Part shown: positions 33,651-43,386 of the stretch, piece by piece
Layout: the number at the start of each line of letters is the position of its first letter
How positions within the stretch are numbered: the first letter of the stretch is position 1
DNA from: an uncultured Prevotella sp.
Lineage (GTDB): Bacteria > Bacteroidota > Bacteroidia > Bacteroidales > Bacteroidaceae
Length of the DNA: 50,366 nucleotides
Assembly (NCBI GenBank): GCA_900315035.1
Contig: OMXO01000009.1
Span: 1 to 50,366, forward strand
Direction of reading: 5' to 3'
The notes under the pieces: generated by a model
Seen by the model: the letters and a program-made list of their open reading frames with translations, nothing else
Told to the model about the DNA's origin: nothing
Database searches by the model: none
Made by a program: the position numbers and the translations under genes

Positions 33651-34398
33651 CCATCTGTCGCATGTTCTTAAGTAAGTCGCTGGCGAAGATGAAATCTGTG
33701 AGTTTTTGATCGTTTGACCCCATGATCATACTGCTCTCACCCTGCCACTCCTTTTCGCCTTCATAAATGAAAATAATGTTCTCTCCAATACCCATGACAG
33801 AATTCATGTCGTGGGTATTTATTATTGTGGTCATGTTAAACTCATGGGTAATGCTTTGCAAAAGTTCGTCGATGACGAGTGATGTCTTGGGGTCCAGACC
33901 AGAGTTGGGCTCATCGCAAAATAGATATTTAGGATTGAGGGCAATGGCACGTGCAATGGCGACACGTTTTTGCATACCACCGGAAATCTCACCGGGGTAT
34001 TTGTCGTCAGCACCTTTAAGGTTGACACGGTCAAGGCACTCCTGAGCTCTATGAATACGCTCGCGTAGGTTCATTGAAGAGAACATGTCAAGGGGGAACA
34101 TGACATTTTCAAGGACGGTCATAGAGTCAAAGAGGGCTGCACTCTGGAAAATCATACCCATCTCTCGGCGCATCATCACCTTCTCGTGTTTAGACATCTG
34201 TACAAAGTCACGCCCGTCGTAGAGCACCTGTCCACTGGTTGGGTCGAGTAACCCTACGAGGTTCTTCATGAGTACGGTCTTCCCAGAACCGCTCTGACCA
34301 ATAATCAGATTGGTCTTACCATCTTTGAACATAGTGTTGATATCCTTCAACACCACTCTGTCTTCGAAACTTTTATAGAGATGCTTGACTTCTATCAT
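33586..34398 (-). CDS. mlaF: ABC transporter ATP-binding protein, MlaF-type
   Basis: A 270-aa ATPase of the phospholipid/organic-solvent resistance (Mla) family. Walker A GQSGSGKT, Q loop FQSAALFDSMTV, signature ISGGMQKRVAIARAIAL and Walker B YLFCDEPNSGLDP are complete. It pairs with the MlaE-type permease, whose stop it overlaps by 4 bp. The complex moves lipids between the inner and outer membranes. The C-terminus, from ...[10 protein letters not shown] onward, overlaps the end of the uraA-type gene on the other strand by 65 bp. The MCE-domain partner is not in the window. Confidence 0.92.
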   Translation of the reverse strand: MIEVKHLYKSFEDRVVLKDINTMFKDGKTNLIIGQSGSGKTVLMKNLVGLLDPTSGQVLYDGRDFVQMSKHEKVMMRREMGMIFQSAALFDSMTVLENVMFPLDMFSSMNLRERIHRAQECLDRVNLKGADDKYPGEISGGMQKRVAIARAIALNPKYLFCDEPNSGLDPKTSLVIDELLQSITHEFNMTTIINTHDMNSVMGIGENIIFIYEGEKEWQGESSMIMGSNDQKLTDFIFASDLLKNMRQMVIDHNLTRSFSATKDSAAHQS

Positions 34399-35141
34399 GA
34401 CAGGAGTTGAGTTAAGAAAACGTCACTGCAGAGAATAAGAGCACTGGAGGATACCACGGCATCGGTGCTTGCTTTTCCGACGTTGACAGAGCCACCCTCC
34501 ACGGTATAACCAAAGAAAGCTGGTACGCTGGAAATAATGAATGCGAAAAAAAGACTTTTGATGATTGACATCCAGACAAACCATGACTTGAAATTGTGCT
34601 GTAGGCCCAGCGTGAGGTCGTCGGGCGGCATGATATGACCTATGAATGCTGTAGCATAAGCACCGACAACGCCCATGGCAGAGGAGAAGATCACTAAGAA
34701 GGGCATGATGGTAAGCATGCCGGTAATCTTTGGCAGGATAAGATAGCTGGCGGAGTTAATACCCATGATCTCGAGGGCGTCGATTTGTTGCGTTACTCGC
34801 ATTGTGCCAATCTCAGAAGCTATATTGGAGCCCACTTTGCCTGCTAAGATAAGGCACATAATAGAACTGGAAAACTCTAAAAGCATAATTTCACGGGTCG
34901 TGTATCCACTAACCCAACGAGGCATCCACGGACTTTGGATGTTGAGCTTCATCTGGATGCAGATGACGGCACCGATGAAAAATGAGATAAGTAGCACGAT
35001 ACCAATAGAGTCGACACCCAACTGTGCCATCTCTTTCACGTACTGCTTTAAGAACATTCTCATACGTTCTGGACGCGAAAAAGTGCGCCCCATCAGCAAT
35101 AGGTAGCGACCGAAGGTGGTCAGCCATTTCTCGATGAGCAT
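34395..35141 (-). CDS. mlaE: ABC transporter permease, MlaE-type
   Basis: A 248-aa integral membrane protein with the MlaE family blocks VDSIGIVLLISFFIGAVICI, EFSSSIMCLILAGKVGSNIA, SEIGTMRVTQQIDALEIMGI and PRMLTIMP-like segments, and about five membrane helices. It forms the transmembrane part of the lipid transporter with MlaF (4-bp overlap). It is first in its operon and diverges from lptB across a 110-bp region with two promoter-like boxes. Confidence 0.92.
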   Translation of the reverse strand: MLIEKWLTTFGRYLLLMGRTFSRPERMRMFLKQYVKEMAQLGVDSIGIVLLISFFIGAVICIQMKLNIQSPWMPRWVSGYTTREIMLLEFSSSIMCLILAGKVGSNIASEIGTMRVTQQIDALEIMGINSASYLILPKITGMLTIMPFLVIFSSAMGVVGAYATAFIGHIMPPDDLTLGLQHNFKSWFVWMSIIKSLFFAFIISSVPAFFGYTVEGGSVNVGKASTDAVVSSSALILCSDVFLTQLLS

Positions 35142-35164
35142 CTTTTAACGGAGTAATTTTTGCT

Positions 35165-35173
35165 GCAAAGGTA
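35165..35173 (-). promoter_or_regulatory. Promoter -7 box of mlaEF
   Basis: The complement of 35165-35173 reads TACCTTTGC, a full -7 match, 24 bp before mlaE. TTCG at the complement of 35192-35195 is a weak -33 match. Confidence 0.65.
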
Positions 35174-35211
35174 CAAAATAATTCTTAATTTCGAATTTAT
35201 AATTATTATTT

Positions 35212-35243
35212 TTTGTATTTCGACCATTTATTCGTATCTTTGC
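35212..35243 (+). promoter_or_regulatory. Promoter of lptB
   Basis: TTTG (35212-35215), a 19-bp spacer and TATCTTTGC (35235-35243) match the consensus fully. The expected transcription start is about 35246, only some 6 nt before the ATG. Confidence 0.85.
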
Positions 35244-35251
35244 ATCCGATT

Positions 35252-36073
35252 ATGGAAGAAGTGCAAGAGTTGAAACAACAAGAGCGTCTGGTGCTCCGTA
35301 CGGAGGGCCTTGTGAAGCGTTATGGCAAACGTACAGTGGTCAATGATGTGAGCTTCGATGTGAAGCAGGGCGAAATCGTTGGACTGCTCGGTCCTAACGG
35401 TGCAGGTAAGACCACCTCGTTTTACATGACTACTGGGCTGGTTGTACCCAACGGAGGTCATATTTTTCTGGGTGATGAGGAAGTGACAAACTACCCAGTA
35501 TATAAGCGAGCCCGTGCGGGTATAGGTTATCTTGCACAAGAAGCATCTGTCTTCCGTAAGATGAGTGTGGAGGATAATATCCTTTCAGTGCTGGAAATGA
35601 CGGGTAAGCCCCGTGACTATCAATTAGAAAAGCTGGAGAGCCTGATTAAGGAGTTTCGTTTGCAAAAGGTGCGAAAGAACAAAGGTGACCAGCTTTCGGG
35701 TGGTGAGCGTCGAAGAACAGAGATTGCTCGTTGCTTGGCTATCGAACCGAAGTTCATAATGCTTGACGAACCTTTTGCGGGTGTCGATCCTATTGCAGTA
35801 GAGGATATTCAGCAAATCGTATGGCACTTGAAATACCGCAACATTGGTATTCTAATTACTGACCATAATGTAGATGAAACACTGACTATCACAGATCGTG
35901 CCTATCTTCTTTTTGAAGGACGTATTCTGTTCCAGGGTAGTCCAGAGGAGTTGGCGGAAAACAAAGTAGTTCGTGAAAAATATCTTACAACTTCGTTTGT
36001 GCTCCGTAAAAAGGACTTTCAACTGATAGATGAAGAAAGGCGTGCACGGGAAAAATCCGAAGAAGGTGAATGA
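35252..36073 (+). CDS. lptB: LPS export ABC transporter ATP-binding protein
   Basis: A 273-aa ATPase that powers lipopolysaccharide extraction from the inner membrane with LptFG. Family motifs: [16 protein letters not shown], Walker [34 protein letters not shown] and Walker [17 protein letters not shown], with the C-terminal [17 protein letters not shown] typical of LptB. ATG 35252 is chosen from the promoter position and family N-termini; the longer frame from 35213 would run through the promoter. The message should be almost leaderless. It is divergent from mlaE, another lipid-transport gene. Confidence 0.93.
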   Translation: MEEVQELKQQERLVLRTEGLVKRYGKRTVVNDVSFDVKQGEIVGLLGPNGAGKTTSFYMTTGLVVPNGGHIFLGDEEVTNYPVYKRARAGIGYLAQEASVFRKMSVEDNILSVLEMTGKPRDYQLEKLESLIKEFRLQKVRKNKGDQLSGGERRRTEIARCLAIEPKFIMLDEPFAGVDPIAVEDIQQIVWHLKYRNIGILITDHNVDETLTITDRAYLLFEGRILFQGSPEELAENKVVREKYLTTSFVLRKKDFQLIDEERRAREKSEEGE

Positions 36074-36118
36074 GGTGTTAATTATTCCAAATTATTAGGC
36101 TCTTTCATTTTTTATGTG

Positions 36119-36126
36119 TATTTTTG
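36119..36126 (+). promoter_or_regulatory. Promoter -7 box of tig
   Basis: TATTTTTG fits TAnnTTTG 45 bp before the tig start; no clean -33 box is seen. Moderately supported. Confidence 0.5.
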
Positions 36127-36171
36127 CACCCCAAAATTTGATAATATATATTTAATAAGGTATAAATAACA

Positions 36172-37533
36172 ATGAAGATTACATTTGAATGCCCTGATAA
36201 GATTAACGGTCTGTTGACGATGACCGTGGAGTCTGCCGATTATCAGGAACAGGTTGAGAAAACACTGAAGAACTATCGTAAGAAGGCCCAGGTTCCAGGA
36301 TTTCGTCCTGGTATGGTACCTATGGGTATGATTAGGAAACAGTATGGCACCGCAGTGAAGGTTGACGAGGTCAACAAGCTTCTGGGCGAAAAATTGTATG
36401 AGTATATCCGCGAAAACAAAATTCAGATGCTTGGCGAACCCTTACCTAATCAGGAAAAACAAGTTCCTCAGGACTTTGAGAAGGATAGTGACCTGACCTT
36501 TGTCTTTGACATCGCTGTAGCTCCTGAGTTTACGGCAGAATTGTCAAATAAGGATAAAATTGATTATTACAAAATCAAGGCTGATGATAAGCTCATCGAC
36601 GACCAGGTACAGATGTATCAGTCACAAGCTGGTGAATTTGTGAAGGCTGAAGTGTTCAGTGGTAACGATACTATTACAGGTGACCTGCGAGAGCTTGATG
36701 AGAATGGTAATACAAAGGAAGGAGGTATCACTACAGAAGGTGGAATGGTTATGCCTGCCTATATTAAGGATGAGGACCAGAAGAAACTTTTTGATGGTTG
36801 CAAAGCTGGCGATATTATTACCTTCAACCCTAAAAAGGCTTATCCTGATAATGATGCTGAGGTAGCTGCTCTCTTGAAGGTACAGAAAGATGATGTGAAG
36901 GATATGACATCAGACTTCAGTTATCAGATTACAGAGATCCGTCATTATCAGCCTGCTGACCTTGACCAGAAGCTTTTTGACCGCGTGTTTGGTGAAGGAA
37001 CTGTAAAAGACGAGAAAGCATTCCGTGAGAAAATTGCTGAGACTATCGCTCCTCAGTTGCAGCAGAATAGCGATTATAAGTTCCTGCTTGACGTTCGCGC
37101 CTATATGGAGAAGAAAGTTGGTGAGTTGCAGTTCCCTGAAGCTCTGCTGAAACGTGTAATGCTTCAGAACAATCAAGACAAGGGTGCAGATTATGTAGAG
37201 AAGAACTTCGAGGGTAGTATTAAGGAATTGAAGTGGCATCTTATCAAAGAACAGATTGTAACAGCAAATAACATAAAGGTAGAAGAGCCTGATCTGAAAG
37301 CTGTGGCTAAGGAGGCAATCCGCGCTCAGTTTGCTCAGTACGGTATGAGCAATGTGCCCGATGATGTGTTGGAAAATTATGCAGCAGAACAGTTGAAGAA
37401 GCGTGAGAACGTTGATAATTTTGTGGATCGTGCTGTTGATGTTAAGTTGACAGAAACCCTCAAGAATGTTGTCAAACTGAACGAAAAAGAGGTCAGTTTG
37501 GAGGACTTTAACAAGCTTCTGCAAGAAAAATAA
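36172..37533 (+). CDS. tig: Trigger factor
   Basis: A 453-aa ribosome-bound chaperone that meets nascent chains at the exit tunnel. The ribosome-binding signature lies in the N-terminal domain as VPGFRPGMVPMGMIRKQYG. A middle FKBP-like domain is poorly conserved, as in other Bacteroidota, and the C-terminal helical chaperone domain is rich in K/E/Q. It is followed by a terminator and then clpP-clpX, the classic tig-clpP-clpX order. Confidence 0.93.
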   Translation: MKITFECPDKINGLLTMTVESADYQEQVEKTLKNYRKKAQVPGFRPGMVPMGMIRKQYGTAVKVDEVNKLLGEKLYEYIRENKIQMLGEPLPNQEKQVPQDFEKDSDLTFVFDIAVAPEFTAELSNKDKIDYYKIKADDKLIDDQVQMYQSQAGEFVKAEVFSGNDTITGDLRELDENGNTKEGGITTEGGMVMPAYIKDEDQKKLFDGCKAGDIITFNPKKAYPDNDAEVAALLKVQKDDVKDMTSDFSYQITEIRHYQPADLDQKLFDRVFGEGTVKDEKAFREKIAETIAPQLQQNSDYKFLLDVRAYMEKKVGELQFPEALLKRVMLQNNQDKGADYVEKNFEGSIKELKWHLIKEQIVTANNIKVEEPDLKAVAKEAIRAQFAQYGMSNVPDDVLENYAAEQLKKRENVDNFVDRAVDVKLTETLKNVVKLNEKEVSLEDFNKLLQEK

Positions 37534-37549
37534 TATTTTTTAGGAAAAA

Positions 37550-37583
37550 ATAACCCCTAACTTTGAGGGTTATCGACTTTTTT
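37550..37583 (+). terminator. Terminator after tig
   Basis: ATAACCC (37550-37556) pairs with GGGTTAT (37567-37573), followed four bases later by a run of six T. The right arm is shared with the larger inverted repeat at 37568-37628. Confidence 0.65.
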
Positions 37584-37594
37584 GATTATCTTTG
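37562..37594 (+). promoter_or_regulatory. Promoter of clpP-clpX-recQ
   Basis: TTTG (37562-37565), a 21-bp spacer and TATCTTTG (37587-37594). The predicted start is near 37598, inside the loop of a long inverted repeat. An AAAGGAAG motif lies 7 nt before the clpP ATG. Confidence 0.7.
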
Positions 37595-37635
37595 TGTCCC
37601 AATCACAAGATAACAAAGGTCGATAACCTTTTTTT
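37568..37635 (+). promoter_or_regulatory. Long inverted repeat with T-run spanning the clpP promoter
   Basis: Outer arms GGTTATCGAC (37568-37577) / GTCGATAACC (37619-37628) and inner arms TTATCTTTGTG (37586-37596) / CACAAGATAA (37604-37613, one bulged T), loop TCCCAAT, followed by seven T (37629-37635). RNA reading through from tig can form a terminator hairpin here. RNA started at the clpP promoter lacks the left arms. Confidence 0.75.
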
Positions 37636-37662
37636 ATTGTTGTTTAGAAAGGAAGAAATATT

Positions 37663-38334
37663 ATGATTAAGAATGATTTTAGAAAATATGCTACGAAGCA
37701 TTTAGGAATGGATGGCCTCACACTCGATGAGGTGATGCAGGCTCAAGCCCAGTATTTGAATCCTTATATTCTTGAGGAGCGCCAATTAAACGTGACGCAG
37801 ATGGATGTCTTCTCACGTCTGATGATGGATCGTATCATTTTCCTTGGTACACAGATAGATGACTATACTGCCAACACTTTGCAGGCACAGTTGCTTTATC
37901 TCGATTCTGTGGATTCAGGAAAGGATATCAGCATTTATATTAATTCTCCTGGTGGTAGTGTTACTGCAGGATTAGGCATCTATGACACGATGCAGTTTAT
38001 CTCTAGTGATGTGGCTACTATTTGTACTGGTATGGCTGCCTCGATGGGCGCTGTTCTGCTTGTGGCAGGTCAGGAGGGAAAACGTTCTGCATTGCCTCAT
38101 AGCCGTGTAATGATTCACCAGCCTCTTGGCGGTGTACAAGGTCAGGCTTCTGATATAGAAATTGAGGCTAAGGAAATTCTGAAATTTAAGAAAGAACTTT
38201 ATACAATCATTTCTGAACACTCTCATACTCCCTATGATAAGGTGTATGCAGACTCCGACCGTAACTATTGGATGACGGCAGAGGAGGCAAAAGCATATGG
38301 TATGATTGATGAGGTGTTGGTAAGAAAGAAATAA
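37663..38334 (+). CDS. clpP: ATP-dependent Clp protease proteolytic subunit
   Basis: A 223-aa serine peptidase that forms the tetradecameric chamber of ClpXP. The catalytic triad is visible: Ser127 in [13 protein letters not shown], His152 in [13 protein letters not shown] and Asp199 in DSDRNYWM. The N-terminus is somewhat longer than in E. coli and contains the hydrophobic-loop region [15 protein letters not shown]. Its stop TAA shares a base with the clpX ATG (TAATG), so ClpX synthesis is coupled. Confidence 0.97.
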   Translation: MIKNDFRKYATKHLGMDGLTLDEVMQAQAQYLNPYILEERQLNVTQMDVFSRLMMDRIIFLGTQIDDYTANTLQAQLLYLDSVDSGKDISIYINSPGGSVTAGLGIYDTMQFISSDVATICTGMAASMGAVLLVAGQEGKRSALPHSRVMIHQPLGGVQGQASDIEIEAKEILKFKKELYTIISEHSHTPYDKVYADSDRNYWMTAEEAKAYGMIDEVLVRKK

Positions 38335-39566
38335 TGCCGATGAAGAAAGAGTGTTGCTTCTGTGGGAGGAACGAAAGAGAAGTGAAACTGTTAATCACGG
38401 GTATTAACGGTTATATCTGTGAGGATTGTGCTGAGCAAGCCTATAGAATCGTGCAAGAAAACTTGAAGGATCGTAAGAAGAATCCAGAGGAAAGCAAGTT
38501 TACAATGAAGAAGGTTCCAAAACCAAAGGATATTAAAGCGTATTTGGATCAGTATGTCATTGGGCAAGATGAGGCGAAGCGTTACCTTTCTGTGGCAGTC
38601 TATAATCACTACAAGCGTTTACAGCAGAAAACTGATGAGGACGGTGTGGAAATAGAAAAGAGTAACATCATTATGGTTGGCTCTACGGGAACAGGTAAGA
38701 CGCTATTGGCCCGGACAATTGCAAAACTGCTGGATGTGCCATTTACTATAGTTGACGCAACGGTTTTCACCGAGGCGGGCTATGTTGGTGAGGATGTGGA
38801 GAGTATTCTCACGCGCTTGCTGCAAGTGGCCGATTATAATGTAGAGGCAGCACAGAGGGGAATCGTGTTCATCGATGAGATTGATAAGATTGCCCGAAAG
38901 AGCGATAATCCTTCTATTACCCGTGATGTGAGTGGTGAAGGTGTGCAGCAAGGACTGCTTAAATTGTTGGAAGGTACCATTGTTAATGTACCCCCTAAGG
39001 GTGGGCGCAAGCATCCTGATCAGGATTATATCCATGTGGATACCAGGAATATCTTGTTTATTTGTGGTGGCGCTTTTGATGGTATTGAAAGGAAGATCGC
39101 ACAGCGCATGAATACGCATGTCGTAGGATATAACTCTGTTCAGAATGTCAGCAAAATTGATAAAAAGGATTTGATGAAATATGTTCAGCCACAAGATCTG
39201 AAATCATTTGGTCTGATTCCTGAGATTATCGGTCGTTTGCCGGTGCTTACTTATTTGAATCCATTGGACAGAATAGCACTTGAAAAAATTCTGACGGAGC
39301 CAAAGAACTCCATAGTAAAACAATATCAGAAGTTGTTTGAGATGGATGGAGTAGAACTGACGTTCACAAAGGAAGCGCTTGATGTAATGGTCGATAAGGC
39401 TGTGGAATTCAAATTAGGAGCCCGCGGCTTGCGATCGATTGTGGAAAACGTAATGATGGATTCCATGTTTGAACTGCCTTCAAGGAAAGTTAAGAAATTT
39501 AAAGTTGATGCCGACTATGTAAGAAAACAAATGGACGAGTCGCATCTTCAGAAATATGAAGCCTAA
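38334..39566 (+). CDS. clpX: ATP-dependent Clp protease ATP-binding subunit ClpX
   Basis: A 410-aa AAA+ unfoldase. The N-terminal zinc-binding domain has [12 protein letters not shown] and ICEDC. The AAA+ module has Walker [14 protein letters not shown], Walker [13 protein letters not shown], the pore loop region [12 protein letters not shown] and the IGF-type ClpP-binding loop region near [12 protein letters not shown]. It unfolds tagged proteins and feeds them to ClpP. It is directly followed by recQ after 10 bp, so all three genes probably share the clpP promoter. Confidence 0.97.
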   Translation: MPMKKECCFCGRNEREVKLLITGINGYICEDCAEQAYRIVQENLKDRKKNPEESKFTMKKVPKPKDIKAYLDQYVIGQDEAKRYLSVAVYNHYKRLQQKTDEDGVEIEKSNIIMVGSTGTGKTLLARTIAKLLDVPFTIVDATVFTEAGYVGEDVESILTRLLQVADYNVEAAQRGIVFIDEIDKIARKSDNPSITRDVSGEGVQQGLLKLLEGTIVNVPPKGGRKHPDQDYIHVDTRNILFICGGAFDGIERKIAQRMNTHVVGYNSVQNVSKIDKKDLMKYVQPQDLKSFGLIPEIIGRLPVLTYLNPLDRIALEKILTEPKNSIVKQYQKLFEMDGVELTFTKEALDVMVDKAVEFKLGARGLRSIVENVMMDSMFELPSRKVKKFKVDADYVRKQMDESHLQKYEA

Positions 39567-39576
39567 ATAACTATTT

Positions 39577-41757
39577 ATGACTGAAAAGAGAAATCTTACC
39601 GAAGCCCTAAAGAAATACTTTGGATTCGACAAGTTCAAAGGAGATCAAGAGCAGATTATCCAAAACCTGCTGGATGGCAATGATACTTTTGTCCTAATGC
39701 CTACTGGTGGTGGTAAGTCGCTGTGCTATCAGTTGCCTTCATTGCTGATGGACGGAACGGCAATAGTCATTTCTCCTTTGATAGCCTTGATGAAGAATCA
39801 GGTTGATGTTATTTCCAATCTTAGTGAACAGGAAGGAACGGCACATTATCTGAATTCTTCACTAAACAAGGCTGCTATCGACCAGGTGAAGGCCGATATT
39901 TTAGCAGGTGTCACAAAGTTACTGTATGTTGCGCCAGAATCATTGACGAAGGAGGATAACGTGGAATTCCTGAAAAGCGTGAAAATCTCCTTCTATGCTG
40001 TTGATGAGGCTCACTGTATCTCTGAGTGGGGACATGACTTCCGTCCGGAGTACAGGCGTATCCGTCCTATCGTAAACGAAATCGGTAATGCTCCTGTTAT
40101 TGCCTTGACGGCTACGGCTACCGATAAGGTGAGGAGTGACATCAAGAAAAATCTGGGGATTATTGACGCCAAAGAATTTAAGAGTTCTTTTAACCGTCCG
40201 AACCTCTATTATGAGGTGCGCCCGAAGACGAAAGACGTAGATAAGGACATCATCAAGTTCATTAAGCAACATCCGGGAAAGAGCGGTATCATTTACTGCC
40301 TATCGCGAAAGAAGGTGGAAGAGTTAGCGGCAATTTTGCGTGCTAACGATATCAAGGCTGCAGCTTATCATGCCGGTCTTGACTCTACTACCCGTACGCA
40401 GACTCAGGATGATTTCCTAATGGAGAACATTGATGTGATTGTGGCTACCATTGCTTTTGGGATGGGTATTGATAAGCCTGATGTGCGTTTTGTGATTCAT
40501 TATGATATTCCTAAATCTCTGGAGGGTTATTATCAGGAGACAGGACGTGCCGGCCGTGATGGCGGAGAGGGCCTTTGCATTGCATTCTATTCCAATAAGG
40601 ACTTGCAGAAACTGGATAAGTTCATGGAAGGGAAACCTGTGGCAGAGCAGGATATAGGCCGCCAACTGTTGGCCGAAACTGCTGCTTATGCAGAGACTTC
40701 TGTCTGTCGTAGAAAGATGTTATTGCATTATTTTGGTGAGGTCTATGCCAAAGATAACTGCGGTAACTGCGATAATTGTCTGCATCCAAAGACTGAGATT
40801 GAAGCAAAAGAACAGTTGCTGATAACATTAAACGCTATCTTGGCAATTAAAGAGAATTTCCGTGCCGATTATGTCATTGATTTCATTACTGGAAAGGAAA
40901 CCGATGAGATTATCGCACATCATCATCATGAACTTGAGAATTTCGGTGCAGGAGCAGATGATGATGATAAAATCTGGAACCCTGTGATTCGTCAAGCCCT
41001 GATAGCTGGATATTTGTTGAAAGAGGTTGAGAACTATGGCTTGTTAAAGGTGACGGCGGCAGGAAAGAAATTCCTCAAGTCGCCTAAGTCGTTCATGATT
41101 GTGAAAGACAACGAATTTCACGAGGACGATGAGCCGATGGAGCATGAAGGCGGTATTAGTGCCCTCGACCCCGTACTTAGTGCGATGTTGCGAGACTTGC
41201 GCAAGAAAGTATCAAAGCGCTTGCAACGACCACCATATGTCATTTTCCAAGATGTTTCTTTGGAGCAGATGGCTACAGACTATCCTGTGACGCTGGATGA
41301 ACTAAAGAATATTCAAGGCGTCGGCGAAGGTAAAGTTAAGCAGCCTTACGCAAAGGAGTTTGTTGATTTAATCAAGCAGTATTGTGATGAAAACGGTATT
41401 GAGCGCCAGGCGGACATGCGTGTTCGTACCGTAGCTAAAAAGTCGATGCTGAAGGTGAAGATCATTCAAAGTATTGACCGTCAGGTGGCTCTCGATGATA
41501 TCGCAAATGCTCAGGGTATAGAATTCGAGGAATTGCTTGATGAGGTGGAAGCCATTGTATATAGTGGTACGAAATTGAATATCGACTATTTCCTGGAGGA
41601 GGTGATGGATGAGGATCATATTGATGATATCTACGATTATTTCAGTGAGTCGGATACAGACAAACTGAGCGTTGCTCAAGATGAATTGGGTGATGAGTAT
41701 TCGGAAGATGAAATAAGACTGGTGCGCATCAAGTTTCTCTCAGAAATGGCGAACTAA
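39577..41757 (+). CDS. recQ: ATP-dependent DNA helicase RecQ
   Basis: A 726-aa 3'-5' DNA helicase in recombination and repair. Helicase motifs: PTGGGKSLCYQLPSLL (I), VDEAHCISEWGHDFRPEY (II), ALTATATDKVR (III), IAFGMGIDKPDVRFVIH (V) and YQETGRAGRDGGEG (VI). The RQC zinc cluster is CRRKMLLHYFGE...CGNCDNC. An HRDC domain follows (residues about 540-600, PYVIFQDVSLEQMATDYPVT and NIQGVGEGKVKQ). The C-terminal about 120 residues (KSMLKVKIIQSIDRQVALDD) form an extra helical/acidic tail, also present in Bacteroidota RecQ. A terminator lies 6 bp after the stop. Confidence 0.95.
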   Translation: MTEKRNLTEALKKYFGFDKFKGDQEQIIQNLLDGNDTFVLMPTGGGKSLCYQLPSLLMDGTAIVISPLIALMKNQVDVISNLSEQEGTAHYLNSSLNKAAIDQVKADILAGVTKLLYVAPESLTKEDNVEFLKSVKISFYAVDEAHCISEWGHDFRPEYRRIRPIVNEIGNAPVIALTATATDKVRSDIKKNLGIIDAKEFKSSFNRPNLYYEVRPKTKDVDKDIIKFIKQHPGKSGIIYCLSRKKVEELAAILRANDIKAAAYHAGLDSTTRTQTQDDFLMENIDVIVATIAFGMGIDKPDVRFVIHYDIPKSLEGYYQETGRAGRDGGEGLCIAFYSNKDLQKLDKFMEGKPVAEQDIGRQLLAETAAYAETSVCRRKMLLHYFGEVYAKDNCGNCDNCLHPKTEIEAKEQLLITLNAILAIKENFRADYVIDFITGKETDEIIAHHHHELENFGAGADDDDKIWNPVIRQALIAGYLLKEVENYGLLKVTAAGKKFLKSPKSFMIVKDNEFHEDDEPMEHEGGISALDPVLSAMLRDLRKKVSKRLQRPPYVIFQDVSLEQMATDYPVTLDELKNIQGVGEGKVKQPYAKEFVDLIKQYCDENGIERQADMRVRTVAKKSMLKVKIIQSIDRQVALDDIANAQGIEFEELLDEVEAIVYSGTKLNIDYFLEEVMDEDHIDDIYDYFSESDTDKLSVAQDELGDEYSEDEIRLVRIKFLSEMAN

Positions 41758-41762
41758 ATCAG

Positions 41763-41790
41763 AAAAGGGTGGCTTTGGCCACTCTTTTTT
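41763..41790 (+). terminator. Terminator after recQ
   Basis: AAAAGGGTGGC (41763-41773), loop TTTG, GCCACTCTTTT (41778-41788, one wobble) followed by more T. Confidence 0.9.
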
Positions 41791-41833
41791 GGTTAATTTG
41801 CATTAATAAGGTGAGTTTTTCCTAAAAAACAGA

Positions 41834-41864
41834 TTGCCATATGCGGGAAAATGACTACCTTTGC
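41834..41864 (+). promoter_or_regulatory. Promoter of guaB operon
   Basis: TTG (41834-41836), a 19-bp spacer and TACCTTTGC (41856-41864). The leader to the guaB ATG is about 25 nt. No riboswitch-like structure is evident. Confidence 0.75.
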
Positions 41865-41877
41865 ACGCAATATTTAA

Positions 41878-43380
<1,503 letters not shown>

Positions 43381-43386
43381 TTATTG

